Shown piece after piece: positions 45,255-55,199 of a stretch of DNA of 64,000 nucleotides (its first letter is position 1; each line of letters opens with the position of its first letter). The translations under genes were made by a program, and so were the position numbers. The notes beneath the pieces were generated by a model, which was given only the letters and a program-made list of their open reading frames with translations, did not search any database and was not told the origin of the DNA. This DNA comes from Macrothele yani (Eukaryota; Arthropoda; Arachnida; Araneae; Macrothelidae): positions 77,599,127 through 77,663,126 of the forward strand of contig CM077023.1 in assembly GCA_039090855.1 (NCBI GenBank). The letters run 5' to 3'.

Positions 45255-46376
45255 TTCCCGTGACCCATCTTTCACCTTCCTACTGTTTCTGAAGATCGAT
45301 GCATACTCTCTTCTCCCGTCCCACCTCCCTCCTGTCCTGCGAGAGGGCCTTTCTCTCTTTCGTTCGCTTCCTCTTCTCCGTTCATTTCCTTCTTCAACTC
45401 TTGATCTCCTAGATGAACCTCACTTCTTCTCTTCTCTTATTCACCCTCCTAACCTCCCTTACTTTTACTTTCCTATTTGGACCCGCTCTGGTGTGATGAC
45501 TGTCCGTTCTCTCGTAACTTCTGATCTAACCTGGAGACTTCTTTCTTCCGTGTTTCTATATCCAACTATTACTCTAGCTAACGAATATCTTCTCCTTCGC
45601 ACAGCGCTAAGGAGCCTCTTTCCACTCCTCGCTTCTCTGATGGCCTCTTCTTGGTCCCCTCCGCCCCTCTTTCTCTACCGTTTTTTCTCCTCATTCGTAG
45701 TTCTCCGGTTCTAGTTACTTCTATCTCTTCCTCTTCTCTTTATTGGCTTCTTCTTTCACCTCCCGCACTTCCACTTTCTGTTCATTCCGCTTCTCCTTCT
45801 CCTCTCCCCACCATCTGGACAGCCTCTACCTCTCCCCTTTCCTCCCCTCTTGAACTCAATGTCCATTGGCAATTTCTTCACCTTCGTCTCCCCGCCCCAT
45901 CAGTTCTATTTCGCATGACCCTTCTCACCTCTCCACAGTGCTCCTTTTGCCCTGAAGTCAGCGACGTCCAACATCAATACTTATTCTGCCCCGTACTCCT
46001 GCTAGTCCTAAACACAGCATTTCGTCTTGCTGATCGAATTTGTGCTCGATCGTTGCCATTTCTGGCATATGCTTGGCTTCTCCAAACTAAACATCCACCT
46101 ACTCACTTGCCTCCTGTGTGCCGTTACATTTTTCTTCTTGTGAAATTCACTGTATATGCTTTCCATCTTCAACAACGCCTCCCTGCTCTTACTCCACCTC
46201 CTCAGGAGGCAAGTGCTATCATTCGGAGACGCTTCCTAGCACGGTTAACCACTCGTCTCCAAATGGAACACTCTCGTGCTGCCTCAACAAACACCGATAG
46301 CGTTTTCCAATCCACCTGGGCCCAATCGGCTGGGTGGTTCCATATCCACAATTTGCAGCTACATCTCAACTTATAG
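45255..46376 (+). pseudogene. LINE ORF2 C-terminal domain with Cys-rich motif
   Basis: The reading continues after the SINE in two frames. Near 45935-45990 it has CSFCPEVSDVQHQYLFC, a CxxC...HxxxxC motif found at the C-terminus of L1/Tx1-like and plant-type LINE proteins. The end at 46374-46376 (TAG) follows a Trp-rich tail (WAQSAGWFHIHN). Confidence 0.75.
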
Positions 46377-47375
46377 GTGGGATTTTTGTTGTCGCCCATG
46401 TTCATTGTCACAACTCATGATTTTACGTATTAATTTTGGTGGTATGAGGCTCCTAGGTGGTGTCTCCTTTTCACCCACATGGTTCGCTATTTGTGAATAT
46501 TCTGTTTAATGTGCTATTGGAGATAGCTCGCCATGTTTCCCATGTTCTCTTCGATAATGTTGGATTTCATGATGTTGTATATAATTCTTCCTTTTGCACA
46601 GTTTACTGCACACGCAATGTCCCCTTCCTTTTGTTGAATATAGTTTGGAATATTTGTCCCTGTGTGTATAATTTAATGTAAGAAGATACCCTTCTGAGTA
46701 CATTTAGCGTTTCTCCCCTTGTCACTGAATACTTCTGTACATATGATGTAAATTTTGAATGTAGCTTAACTGTTACATTTTTGTTTCATGAGAAGCTTCC
46801 CTTCTGGGTATGTATAGCGGCTTTCTTCCTTGTCACTGTATTGTTCTGTACATATGATATGACACTTATGCATTGCATTACAGTTCGATTTCTGTTTTTT
46901 TTTTTTTAGAATTGCCCTCCTGGGTCAGTTTAGCGTATTTCTCTTTTGTCACTGAATAATTCTGTACATATGATAAGTATTTGTGATTAATTGTTTCTAC
47001 CATTACTATCATATTTCTAAATACTGTTGCACCTGTTAGTTCCTTCTCACCCATGGTCTTTTATGTGAATTAGTACCTTGTGCATGTTTAATCTTGAGTA
47101 TGGTAATAATTTTTTATTGGAATTTGTGAATAGTATAGAATCATGTCTTTCCTTGTCTACAATACTGTAGGTATACATTTTCATTTGTATCGTTCGTGCT
47201 TTATTGTCTGCCTCTCCTTCGCCCTACGTGGCGAAATAATTTTATGATTTTAACAATATTTTATTTTACGTTTCACTGGAACTTTCCAGTTGATGTATAT
47301 ACCACTGTATTTATTGGCAGAATTCCACTGTCATGTACATAGAAATGTTATTTTTACTGAAGAATAAAGACAATT
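46377..47375 (+). other. LINE 3' UTR
   Basis: Non-coding and T-rich, with three diverged copies of TTCTGTACATATGAT preceded by CTTGTCACTGAAT (near 46715, 46835, 46950). These hint at an internal tandem repeat of about 120 bp. AATAAA near 47364 is the probable polyadenylation signal. Confidence 0.65.
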
Positions 47376-47485
47376 TTGAAATGTAAATTTTACGAAAAAC
47401 ATTTTATGGGGAGTTCTTGATCCCGTGCCCCGACTCCTTCCAAAAACCGTCTACGGTCTAAGTTAGAGTACCATGAGGACATTTT
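47376..47485 (-). repeat. Last satellite unit after LINE
   Basis: One unit of the about 125-bp satellite, from TTTTACGAAAAAC to CTAAGTTAGAGTACCATGAG, continuing array B. The outer edge TCATGGTACTCTAAC (complement) is the same phase at which array A begins at 29513. Confidence 0.9.
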
Positions 47486-47570
47486 CTGGACCATGTCGAC
47501 ATTATGACAGTGTCGACATTATGACAGTGTCGACATTTTGACCGTCGACATTATGACCGCCACCGGATAT
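47486..47570. repeat. GTCGACATTATGAC word-repeat block
   Basis: Four short units of GTCGACATTATGAC or GTCGACATTTTGAC with linkers, in the style of the FB-1 ends. They lie just outside the satellite. Confidence 0.85.
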
Positions 47571-47830
47571 TAACACGATGGAATAAAAACTTTTAAAAAA
47601 GCCTAGGCCAAGGTATTAATATTTAATGCCTAAGCGAAATCGAAATAATAATAACTTGTCTTGGTGTGTAAACTTTTTGAATATGAGCACGATGGAATAA
47701 AAACTGTTAAAAAGGCCTAAGCTTATGCGTTAGGCATGGACATATTAATTTATTTTTAGTGCCAAATAAAAAGCGTAATATCCCTATGCTGTCTGAGTGT
47801 CCAAACCTTATAAATATGATCAGGGCGGAA
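47571..47830 (+). repeat. GTAAACC-family repeat, fourth site
   Basis: Two diverged units with GTGTAAACTTTTTGAATATGAGCACGATGG, AAAAAGGCCTAAGC and TTTAGTGCCAAATAAAAAGCG segments. Confidence 0.75.
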
Positions 47831-47879
47831 GACGTTCGAAATCGTACGTTTTCCTGCATTCGTTTTGAATGTAACCAAA

Positions 47880-47959
47880 ATTTGTAAACGCCACGAATTT
47901 GTCCGCGACGAATTGACGATCGACGAATCGTCGCATTCGACGAATTGACGTATAACCCC
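47880..47959. repeat. GACGAATTGACG word-repeat block, probable FB-2 right end
   Basis: The units GACGAATTGACG, GACGAATCGTCG and GACGAATTGACG end in TATAACCCC. The complement begins GGGGTTATACGTCAATTCG, resembling GGGTATCGTTCACTTG of FB-1. Copia pol follows at once. Confidence 0.6.
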
Positions 47960-49657
47960 TAGAAGATCCACGAGATCAAACAAAGGAGTTCCACCAGACT
48001 GTCTGGCTTATCTTTCCACTCATAATAAACAAGAACCTAAGACATGGTCCGAAATACAAGAATTGGAGAAATCGGAGAGAATATGCTGGATAAAAGCAAC
48101 TCATGAAGAAATACATTCTTTGCATAAAAATAATACTTCGGAACTTGTTAATCTACCAATCAAGAAAGAAGATAATCAAATGCAAATGGATTTTCAAGAT
48201 TAAACATGCAAATGAGAGAAACCCAAGATATAAAGCACGCTTGGTAGCACAAGGGTTTTCACAGAGGCGCGGTCTCGACTATGACCAAACCTTCTCCCCC
48301 GTTGTAAAACACGTAGCCATTAGGACTTTGTTATCCGTAGCGGCGCATAAGAAGATGCATGTGAGGCTCTTTGACATAAAATCTGCATATCTTTACGGAA
48401 CCTTAGACGAAGAAATATACATGGGCCAACCTGAAGGTTACGAAGTCAAAGGTCAAGAGAACAAAGTATGCATATTGAAGGAATCAATTTATGGCCTGAA
48501 GCAAGCAGGCAGAATTTGGAATCATACCTTAGTCAAGTTTCTACAAGAACAAGGATACAAACAGATGCGGCTGACGAATATCTCTTTACATTAACCAAAC
48601 CAAGGTCAACAACCTACTTGATAGTCTATGAAGACGACATTTTGGTTTGTAGTGACATGCCAGAAGGCATAGACAAAGCTAGAAATATGTTAAGTAACTA
48701 TTTTGAAGTCAAGTACTTGGGTGATGTGAGTTATTGTTTAGGCATATAAATAGAAAAGGATGAAAATTATGGTTTTCTACTGCATCAAAGTAAGAAAATT
48801 CAAACCATTTTGGAAAAATATAACGAGAACAAACTTAAAAAATCTTACACACCTATAGCCATCGACTACCTGAAACCCCCACTATCAGAAGAGAATGATT
48901 TACCATCCGAGAAAAATGAACTATATCATGAAGCAGTGGGAGCACTACTGTACCTGTCAACAGTCAGCAGACCAGATACTGCCACCGCAGTGAGTTTCCT
49001 AGGAAGGAAAGTGCAAAAACCTACAGTCAAATGCTCTACAGAAAGTGATCCAGTACCTACAAACAACAGTGAACTATAAATTACACCTCGGAGGTAGAAC
49101 TGACATGGAACTATCAGCTTACGTCGACTCCGACTTTGCTGGTGGCATTCAAGGTAGAAATTCAAGTACCGGTTTTTTAATTAAACTAGGTAACGATTCT
49201 ATTGTATGGTGAAGCAAAAACCAGAACTACATAGCCCTATCTTCCACAGAAGCGGAAAATGTGGCTACTTCCTTCACGTGTCAGGAGATGCCATGGGTAA
49301 GAGAACTGATGTCGGATTTACAGATACCACGGGTAAGAGAACTGATGTCGGATTTACAGATACCACAGAAGAAAGCAATCATCCTCTACGAGGTCAACCA
49401 AGCTTGCATAACCACAATCCAAAACGAAAAAACTCATACCAGAATGAAGCATCTGGATGTGAAGCTACACTTCATACGGAGTCACCACCCGTCAACCATT
49501 AAAGTGAGATATTGTAAAAGTAAAAACATGATTGCTGATGCTTTAACTAAGCCACTTCCCAGAGCAGCCTTTGAATCCCATAGAGCATGGGGATCCTTCC
49601 ATAAACTGGGATCCTTCCATAAACTGAATCTCGTTCCTTACTTCATTGATGAGTAGG
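47960..49657 (+). pseudogene. Copia Pol: linker, reverse transcriptase and RNase H
   Basis: It starts in the linker after the missing integrase (STRSNKGVPP). The reverse transcriptase has KARLVAQGFSQRRGLDYDQTF, FDIKSAYLYGTLDEEIYM and ESIYGLKQAGRIW, then, after a frame change near 48550, VYEDDI at the place of the usual VYVDD. A TAA follows CLGI near 48747. RNase H shows YVDSDFAGG, STGF, SKNQNYIALSSTEAE, KHLDVKLHFIR and NMIADALTKPLPRAAFE. A 36-bp tandem duplication (near 49297-49370) and a shorter one near the end (CCTTCCATAAACTGGGAT) add residues. The enzyme is dead. Confidence 0.9.
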
Positions 49658-49660
49658 AGC

Positions 49661-50232
49661 TGTGGAAGATGCCACGCGTGTGTACCGATGCATCAAAGTG
49701 ACAAGTAAATCGAGAAAAATAAACAAAACGCTTTCCCACGATTTTTTCACTCCTTGCAGAACTAACGCGTGCACGCGCATCACCACCCAAAGAAAAGCAT
49801 CTGTGACCTACTTTTTTTATCAGATTGTAAGCACCTTTTTTGTACTTCTCCATGTGAGGGAAAGTCCTGCGCATTTGAAGTGAACAGACCTAAAAATACC
49901 GTCCCAACAAGCCCAGAAAATATAGCTTAGTTTCTCACACCATACGATGTGTTAAATACAATCATACTTATACTGTATTATATTGAGTCATCAGTCCTGT
50001 ATATTGTTACTACTATCATTTATCCTTCAACCATCAATATTGTGTCATCTTATGTGTATAAAATGGATTATCCTTTCACCAGGTGAGTTCTCATTTGTAC
50101 ATTTTATTTGCTGAATCATTCCTCTAAAGAAAGTGCATTTTTCTTTTACATCTATTCGAGACTGTACTTGTTTTTCCCTATTGCACTTTTGAGGCAGAGG
50201 GGAACGCTTAATCGCATTGACTCCCGCTTACA
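49661..50232 (+). repeat. Copia 3' LTR (572 bp, complete)
   Basis: It runs from TGTGGAAGATGCC to CGCTTACA, preceded by a GAGTAGGAGC purine tract and followed by TACAC (50233-50237). It has a TATAAAA box at 50057-50063. It is the reference for both halves of the split 5' LTR. Confidence 0.93.
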
Positions 50233-50237
50233 TACAC

Positions 50238-50971
50238 AGCCAGCCGTATATGATGAAATGGGCTATAACAGCTGACGTTCCCTCCATGTACTACTCCTCC
50301 CTTCTAAAAGTGAAACGGGAGCACCAACACTGGACATTTGAGGACTGAAAAAAGGTCGTCTTGTCCGATGAATCACATTTTCAGTTAACACATGCAGATG
50401 GACGGGCCAGGATATGGCATTAAAAGCACGAGGCTATGGACCCCAGATACTTAGCTTTAATTGTACCAGGTGGAGGAGTCAGTGTAATCGTCTGGAGTTT
50501 GTTTGTGTGTGTGCATTGGGTTCCTTAATACTTACGGTACAGCATTTAGATACCACGATCTTAACACCATTGCTAGTCAGGGACAACCGTACAGGTGTAT
50601 GGTGTTTCTTGATAGAGAGAGCTGTTTCCAGCAGGATAATGTGCCATACCACAAGGCTCGGATCATCTTACGGTGGTTCCTGGAGCACGACAGTGTCTTC
50701 GAAGTGCGGAAATAGCCCCACAGTGCCCAGATCTTAACACAGTTGAACACTTGTGGGATGAGATTGGGAGAGCCATTCGTAACAGAGATCCTCCTCCAAT
50801 GAACATTCGGCAATTGAGAGACTCAACCGCATCCGCTTGGCTGAACGTACATATAGAAAGATACCAGCTCCTCGTTAAACACGTGCCACATCGAATCGAG
50901 GCTTTTTTGAAGGGTAGGGGTGGCCCAACATGTTATTAGGTAGGCTTTCTTAATAATTTTCTACTTCAGTG
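50238..50971 (+). pseudogene. Tc1-like element (Tc1-4), 3' part with transposase core
   Basis: The reading starts with YDEMGYNS, the end of the second DNA-binding helix. Core motifs follow over three frames: VVLSDESHFQL, FQQDNVPYHKA and CPDLNTVEHLWDEIGRAI. It ends KGRGGPTCY at 50939. The terminal repeat ends at 50971 (CTACTTCAGTG, then TA) and is the inverse of the start at 11649. Stops and frameshifts are numerous, so this is the oldest unit of the pile. Confidence 0.85.
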
Positions 50972-50974
50972 TAT

Positions 50975-52200
50975 ATATGAAACACTTTCAGTTAATTTGT
51001 GATTGGAGACGTGATTTCTTGAGTATTCTGTGGATTTTTTTTTTTTCAAGATATAAGCTGACAAAGTTTGTGAAATTATTTCTTTTTTTCGCCCGATAAA
51101 CCCGAGCATCATACATGGTAGTTATTTATTGAAACCTAGGGAATGAAAAATTATTACCACTACGCTCATCCAGAATAATTTATATGCCGTAGAACTTCCT
51201 TACGCTGTCAATTGTTATATTACTTTCTCGAATGAAACATTCAAGTTGCCCGTCACATTAGCAAAAAAAAAAAAAAAATAAATAAAATAAAAAAAAAATT
51301 GTAACGCCAATAAATATAACTTGGCGGCTTTAAAAAATTGGAACAAAATCCCTTTTTCTTTTTTTAAATAGGCAAATAGTGCGAAGAGGTGACTGCTGAT
51401 CTCAGAATCACTGCTTGTCGTATTCGAAACATTAGAAGTCGGATACAGACGACTGCTGCTGACCCAGTCGCAATGAAGCGGTGCTTGTGAGTAAAATTCC
51501 CTTTCTTTTTTTCATTGGGTGCGTTTTGCTGAACATTTACGTTTTTAAAAGTTCGCAACGTTTATGCAACTGCGTAGCTCGTTCCTTAGGAGAGTACTAT
51601 AGTTTGTGCAGGGGTCTTGAAGAATACAAACGCAACGATCTTGCCGCCTCTTTGCGAATTTCCGAAGCTTACACATACAGAGATATTTTGACGCGCATGT
51701 CAGTCGGCGGCTGAACAAACGGATGAGAAAATCTGGCTATTCCAGGGTTTCGACGAAACCCCGAGCATTATGCATGGTGCTGCATCCAAATACATTAGAC
51801 GTTCGTGTTCTGAACCAATGGTTACAGCAGAAGACACAATACTAGCCATTGCTCATGCTGATCCTATGACTAGCACGTGATGAACTGCACAACGAGGAGT
51901 AATCAATCACATCGTGATCGCTATTCTACATAAAGAGGTTAGAATTAGATATGACAATGCAGCGGTACCACTTTGCATGAAGCCTATAACCGCGAGCGAC
52001 GTTCATCAAAGCGTGGGAAAGCTGATGGTTTTCAAGGCTATTGCAATGCATTTTGTGTTGGCCGAATCTCATTCTTTCGTCGCAAATATTTCCAATTTCG
52101 CATTGTAACTTGCTGCCAATGTGTCAGAAAATACTGAATTTATAAAATTCTTAATTATATTGAAGCTTTTTTCCATTTTTCAAGCTTTCCAACATTAGGT
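50975..52200. other. Unassigned DNA
   Basis: No gene or terminal repeat was recognised. The frame at 51481-51714 opens with a hydrophobic stretch but starts at GTG and lacks family motifs. A-rich runs lie at 51265-51300. Confidence 0.35.
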
Positions 52201-52224
52201 TGGAGAAGCGTATCCCATATATGC

Positions 52225-52717
52225 TACAACTTTGTCCGTCCGTCTGTCTGTCCTTCCGCACGATAACTCGCGTAAAAATGGTTCGATTTCGATGAAATTT
52301 TAGCATGTGGTAGGGGACCACCTGGGAACGAGCCCTATTGAAAATGGGCGAAGTGGGGTCAATGGTCAGGACATGGGAGTGGGATCCATTCCATTGCCCT
52401 TATGCGTCATAACTAAAATGCTTCAATTGCGACAGAACCGGTTCAGTATACCTCCGGAACAACATTGGACATGTTGTTCCGGATGTTCTAAAATGGTTCT
52501 GTCGAATATCATCGAAATAGGGTCAAAGGTCAGGACACAGGAGCGAGATTTATTCCACAGCCATTATCCTCATAACTTAACTAAAAATGCTTCTATTGCA
52601 GCAAAACTTTAGTATGTTGTTCCGGAGGAATACTGAACTCGTTCTGTTTAATATCATCGAAATGAGGTCAAAGGTCAGGACACAGGAGCGAGATTTATTC
52701 CATAGCCATTATCGTCA
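52225..52717 (+). repeat. (GTCC)n-headed tandem repeat, about 150 bp units
   Basis: A GTCCGTCCGTCTGTCTGTCC head precedes about three units marked by GGTCAAAGGTCAGGACA at 52358, 52521 and 52666 (spacing 163 and 145). Tc1-5 interrupts the third unit at 52720. Confidence 0.85.
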
Positions 52718-52719
52718 TA

Positions 52720-54129
52720 CACTGCTGGCCACCCAAAATGCAACACCAAGAAGGAATCATTCGATTGGCCTGAAATTCGCAGCATCCGTCGCCCGCGAGA
52801 GGACATGCAAACGATTAGCATTGCACGGCATATGCAAATCATGTGCGCCCGGCACGCCACTGAGAAACACTATAAGAAGGGTGCACAGAAGGCGGGATTG
52901 TAAGTAGTGGAAGTGTGTTGTGCTGCCGGACCTGTGCGTGGGAAGCTTCCTGATGCCTCGTCGCAGAATACGGCAGTCATTCCAGCACGTTTCGGAGTTC
53001 GACAGAGGACGAACAGTGGCTTATCGCGACAGCGGTTTATCGTACCGAGACATCGGCGCCCGTGTGTGACGACATCCAGCCACAGTGAGGCGAGTATGGA
53101 TTCGGTGGGTGCAAGAGGGACGGACGGACCGACGTGAGCGATTTCCGCAGCCGCGGTACACCACTGAACGAGAGAACCGGCATGTTGTGCGGCGGGCATT
53201 GACAGCTCGCACCGCGACATCACGAACGTTCGCGCAAGAATTAGGGTGTGTTGCGCAACAACCTGTGTCAGCACGTACCGTTTGACGTCGTCTGCAGGAG
53301 CGGGGACATGTCGCACGGCGTCCATTGCTCTGATTACCATTGACGTTACACCACCAGCGAGTGCGGCGGCAGTGGGCCGTTGAACGCCGCACCTGGGCTA
53401 CGGAATGGCACGACATTGTCTTCTCCGATGAATCCCGTTTCTGCCTGCAACTCTACGATGGTCGGATCCGCGCGTGGCGGCACCGCGGCGACAGATTGTA
53501 TGGCGCCTGCATTATGCATCGCCATACCGGTCCGTCGCCTAGCGTTATGGTTTGTGGCGCAATTGGATATGACACCCGCACCCATCTGGTACGCATCGCC
53601 GGTACACTCAACAGCCACCGCTACATCTCCGACGTTTTGGAGCCTGTAGTCCTCCCTTACCTGCAGGACCTGCCAGCCGCCACGTTTCAACAAAACAATG
53701 CGCGCCCGCACGTGGCACGCATCGTGCAACAATTCTTCACGGCCCACCAGGTGTAACTGCTGCAATGGCCCGCCTGTTCTCCCAAAATGTCGCCCATCGA
53801 ACACGTCTGGTCGCTGATCGGCAACCGAGTGGCCCGGCAAGCATCACCCGCGGTTACGCCTGACGAACTGAGGCAACGTGTGGAAGCAGCCTGGACCGAC
53901 ATACCACAAGCCCACATCCAAAGCCTCTTTCGTTCGATGCTGCGGCGTGTAGCGGCCGTTATTGCCAGCCATGGAGGCCACACAAACTATTGATGTCTGC
54001 GTGTTCCGCAAGTCGCACGGGCCTGTAAGCTCAATCGTATCATCTGTGTATCTGTTGTTATGTGTCCAGTAAATCTGGCTTTTTTATCTCGTGTCCTTCT
54101 TGGTGTTGCATTTTGGGTGGCCAGCAGTG
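52720..54129 (+). mobile_element. Tc1-like transposon (Tc1-5)
   Basis: Terminal repeats CACTGCTGGCCACCCAAAAT are exact inverse copies over at least 40 bp, with TA at 52718-52719 and 54130-54131. Despite these near-perfect ends the transposase inside carries four stops. Confidence 0.96.
52953..53993 (+). pseudogene. Tc1-like transposase with four in-frame stops
   Basis: One frame from the ATG at 52953 (MPRRRIRQSF) to the stop at 53991-53993 would give 346 residues without any frameshift. It is cut by TGA at 53067-53069, TGA at 53283-53285, TGA near 53328-53330 and TAA at 53754-53756. The core has FSDESRF, but QQNNARPH (second Asp changed to Asn) and SPKMSPIEHVW (normally SPDLSP). At least two stops stand where CGA (Arg) fits the family, suggesting C-to-T decay at CpG. 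GC content is clearly above the surroundings, as in the other Tc1 copies. Confidence 0.92.
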
Positions 54130-54131
54130 TA

Positions 54132-54480
54132 ATTTGAGTAATGATTTCTGGTATATACAGTATATTGGAAAGCGTATCATAATCAATGCATTGCATGATT
54201 TTACTCACTTGTTATTTCAAATTGAAATACACAAACGTTAGTGCGAATTCAAAACAAAACATAAAGTTAAAATTGAAAACTTCACTCGTATAAGAAGTAT
54301 AATTCATTCCGGTTTGATATTAACACGGTTTCTGCAACTAAAAACCACGCTATTCCAAAGTGCACATAGTTGAAATTGCATGGGTATCATGTAAACAACG
54401 TCAATTTCCCACAGTTTGCGGCTTCACGGATAAGAGACTCAGGGCATCTCCAGGAATATTATTCTAACTAATTAATACAG
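54132..54480. other. Unassigned AT-rich DNA
   Basis: No feature recognised; it continues the DNA into which Tc1-5 inserted. Confidence 0.4.
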
Positions 54481-54740
54481 ACATTTGACGAGGACTAAGA
54501 ACATCATGCAGATGTCATCGCTCTTTCCACGTTTATAAGTGAGTCACGGAAAAAATCTCAATGGCCGCCACCGGGAATCGAACCCAGGGACTTCCAGTTA
54601 CACGCCGGATATGCTTCCACTGCACCACAGCGGCGTCGAATTCCTCCAGACTTACACACACTAGCTGCCAAGCCAATTTGGCAGATTGCTACTTGGAGCC
54701 CCGCACAATGCTGGGGATTCACCAAAGATGGTAAGTAGCA
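54480..54740 (-). mobile_element. SINE-2 copy a, minus strand
   Basis: The tRNA-like core on the minus strand (54563-54637) begins GCCGCTGTGGTGCAGTGG (A-box) and has GGTTCGATTCC (B-box), with ends able to pair GGCCGC with GCGGCC. It is preceded by TTGCTACTTACCATCTTTGG and AATTGGCTTGGCAG segments and followed by GTGACTCACTTATAAACGTGG. A second family, distinct from SINE-1. Confidence 0.8.
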
Positions 54741-54935
54741 ACTGCGTAACTGGAAGACTAAGTAGCAACTGCCGTAACTGCACCCACTTGCCGTAACTGG
54801 AATACCCTGGGTTCGATTCCCGGTGGCGGCCAATGGGAATTTTTGCGTGACTCACTTATCAACGTGGAAAGAGCGACGACCTCTGTATGATGTTCCTAGT
54901 CCACGTCAAATGTCCCTATTAATTATTCATTCGCT
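54741..54935 (+). mobile_element. SINE-2 copy b, rearranged head
   Basis: It has only the 3' part of the tRNA-like core (GGTTCGATTCCCGGTGGC) preceded by repeated AGCAACTGCCGTAACT pieces, then the tail GTGACTCACTTATCAACGTGG. It lies head to head with copy a. Confidence 0.75.
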
Positions 54936-54952
54936 TTCTAATTATTTGTTCA

Positions 54953-55195
54953 GTTGCTACTTACCATCTTTGGCGAATCCCCAGCATTGTGCAGGGCTCC
55001 AAGAAGCAACCTACCAAATTGGCTTGGCAGTTAGTGTGTGTGTCTGGAGGAATTCGAGGCCGCTGTGGTGCAGTGGAAGCATATCCGGCGCGTAACTGGA
55101 AGACCCTGGTTTCGATTCCCGGTGGCGGCCAATGAGAATTTTTCTGTGACTCACTTATAAACGTGGAAAGAGCGATGACCTCTGTATGATATTAT
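54953..55195 (+). mobile_element. SINE-2 copy c
   Basis: Complete unit: leader TTGCTACTTACCATCTTTGG, the AATTGGCTTGGCAG segment, tRNA-like core at 55060-55133 with A-box TGGTGCAGTGG and a slightly altered B-box (GGTTTCGATTCC), and tail GTGACTCACTTATAAACGTGG. The leader lies upstream of the tRNA core, an unusual order for a SINE. Confidence 0.8.
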
Positions 55196-55199
55196 TCTA

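Larger units (their letters stand above)
40107..47375 (+). mobile_element. L1/Tx1-like LINE inserted in satellite B
   Basis: Its left junction follows GAAAACTGTAGGTTTACGG of a satellite unit. Its right junction follows AATAAAGACAATTTTGAA, after which the unit resumes (TGTAAATTTTACGAAAAAC). The two flanking stretches resemble each other, as a decayed TSD would. Inside are ORF1 with a zinc knuckle, ORF2 with endonuclease and reverse transcriptase, and a 1-kb 3' UTR. Two SINEs entered it later. It has several stops and frameshifts and no poly(A). Confidence 0.85.
29511..47959. mobile_element. Giant inverted-arm MULE/foldback element (FB-2), partly deleted
   Basis: Inverted arms flank a FLYWCH/MULE transposase relic. 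Left arm: satellite A, a unique segment (30830-31190), the about 130-bp GTAAACC repeat (31200-33160, with a Tc1 inside) and a GGGCATTT-rich segment. Right arm, inverted: GCCnAAAC-rich segment (36480-36720), GTAAACC repeat (36730-37265), unique segment (37790-38280) and satellite B (38290-40106 and 47376-47485). On the right the series goes on through two word-repeat blocks to 47959, where the complement starts GGGGTTATACGTCAATTCG, much like the FB-1 ends. The left terminus is missing, so no TSD can be shown. Confidence 0.65.
16494..50232 (+). mobile_element. Ty1/copia element expanded to 33.7 kb by nested insertions
   Basis: The 5' LTR is in two parts (16494-16782 and about 27174-27449). Gag remains at 27530-27952, the pol linker, RT and RNase H at about 47960-49655, and the 3' LTR at 49661-50232. 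TACAC duplications flank both outer ends. All other material between these parts is from later insertions. Protease and integrase coding is missing, so a deletion accompanied the insertions between gag and pol. The LTRs differ more from each other than the two gypsy LTRs do, which agrees with an older insertion. Confidence 0.8.
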
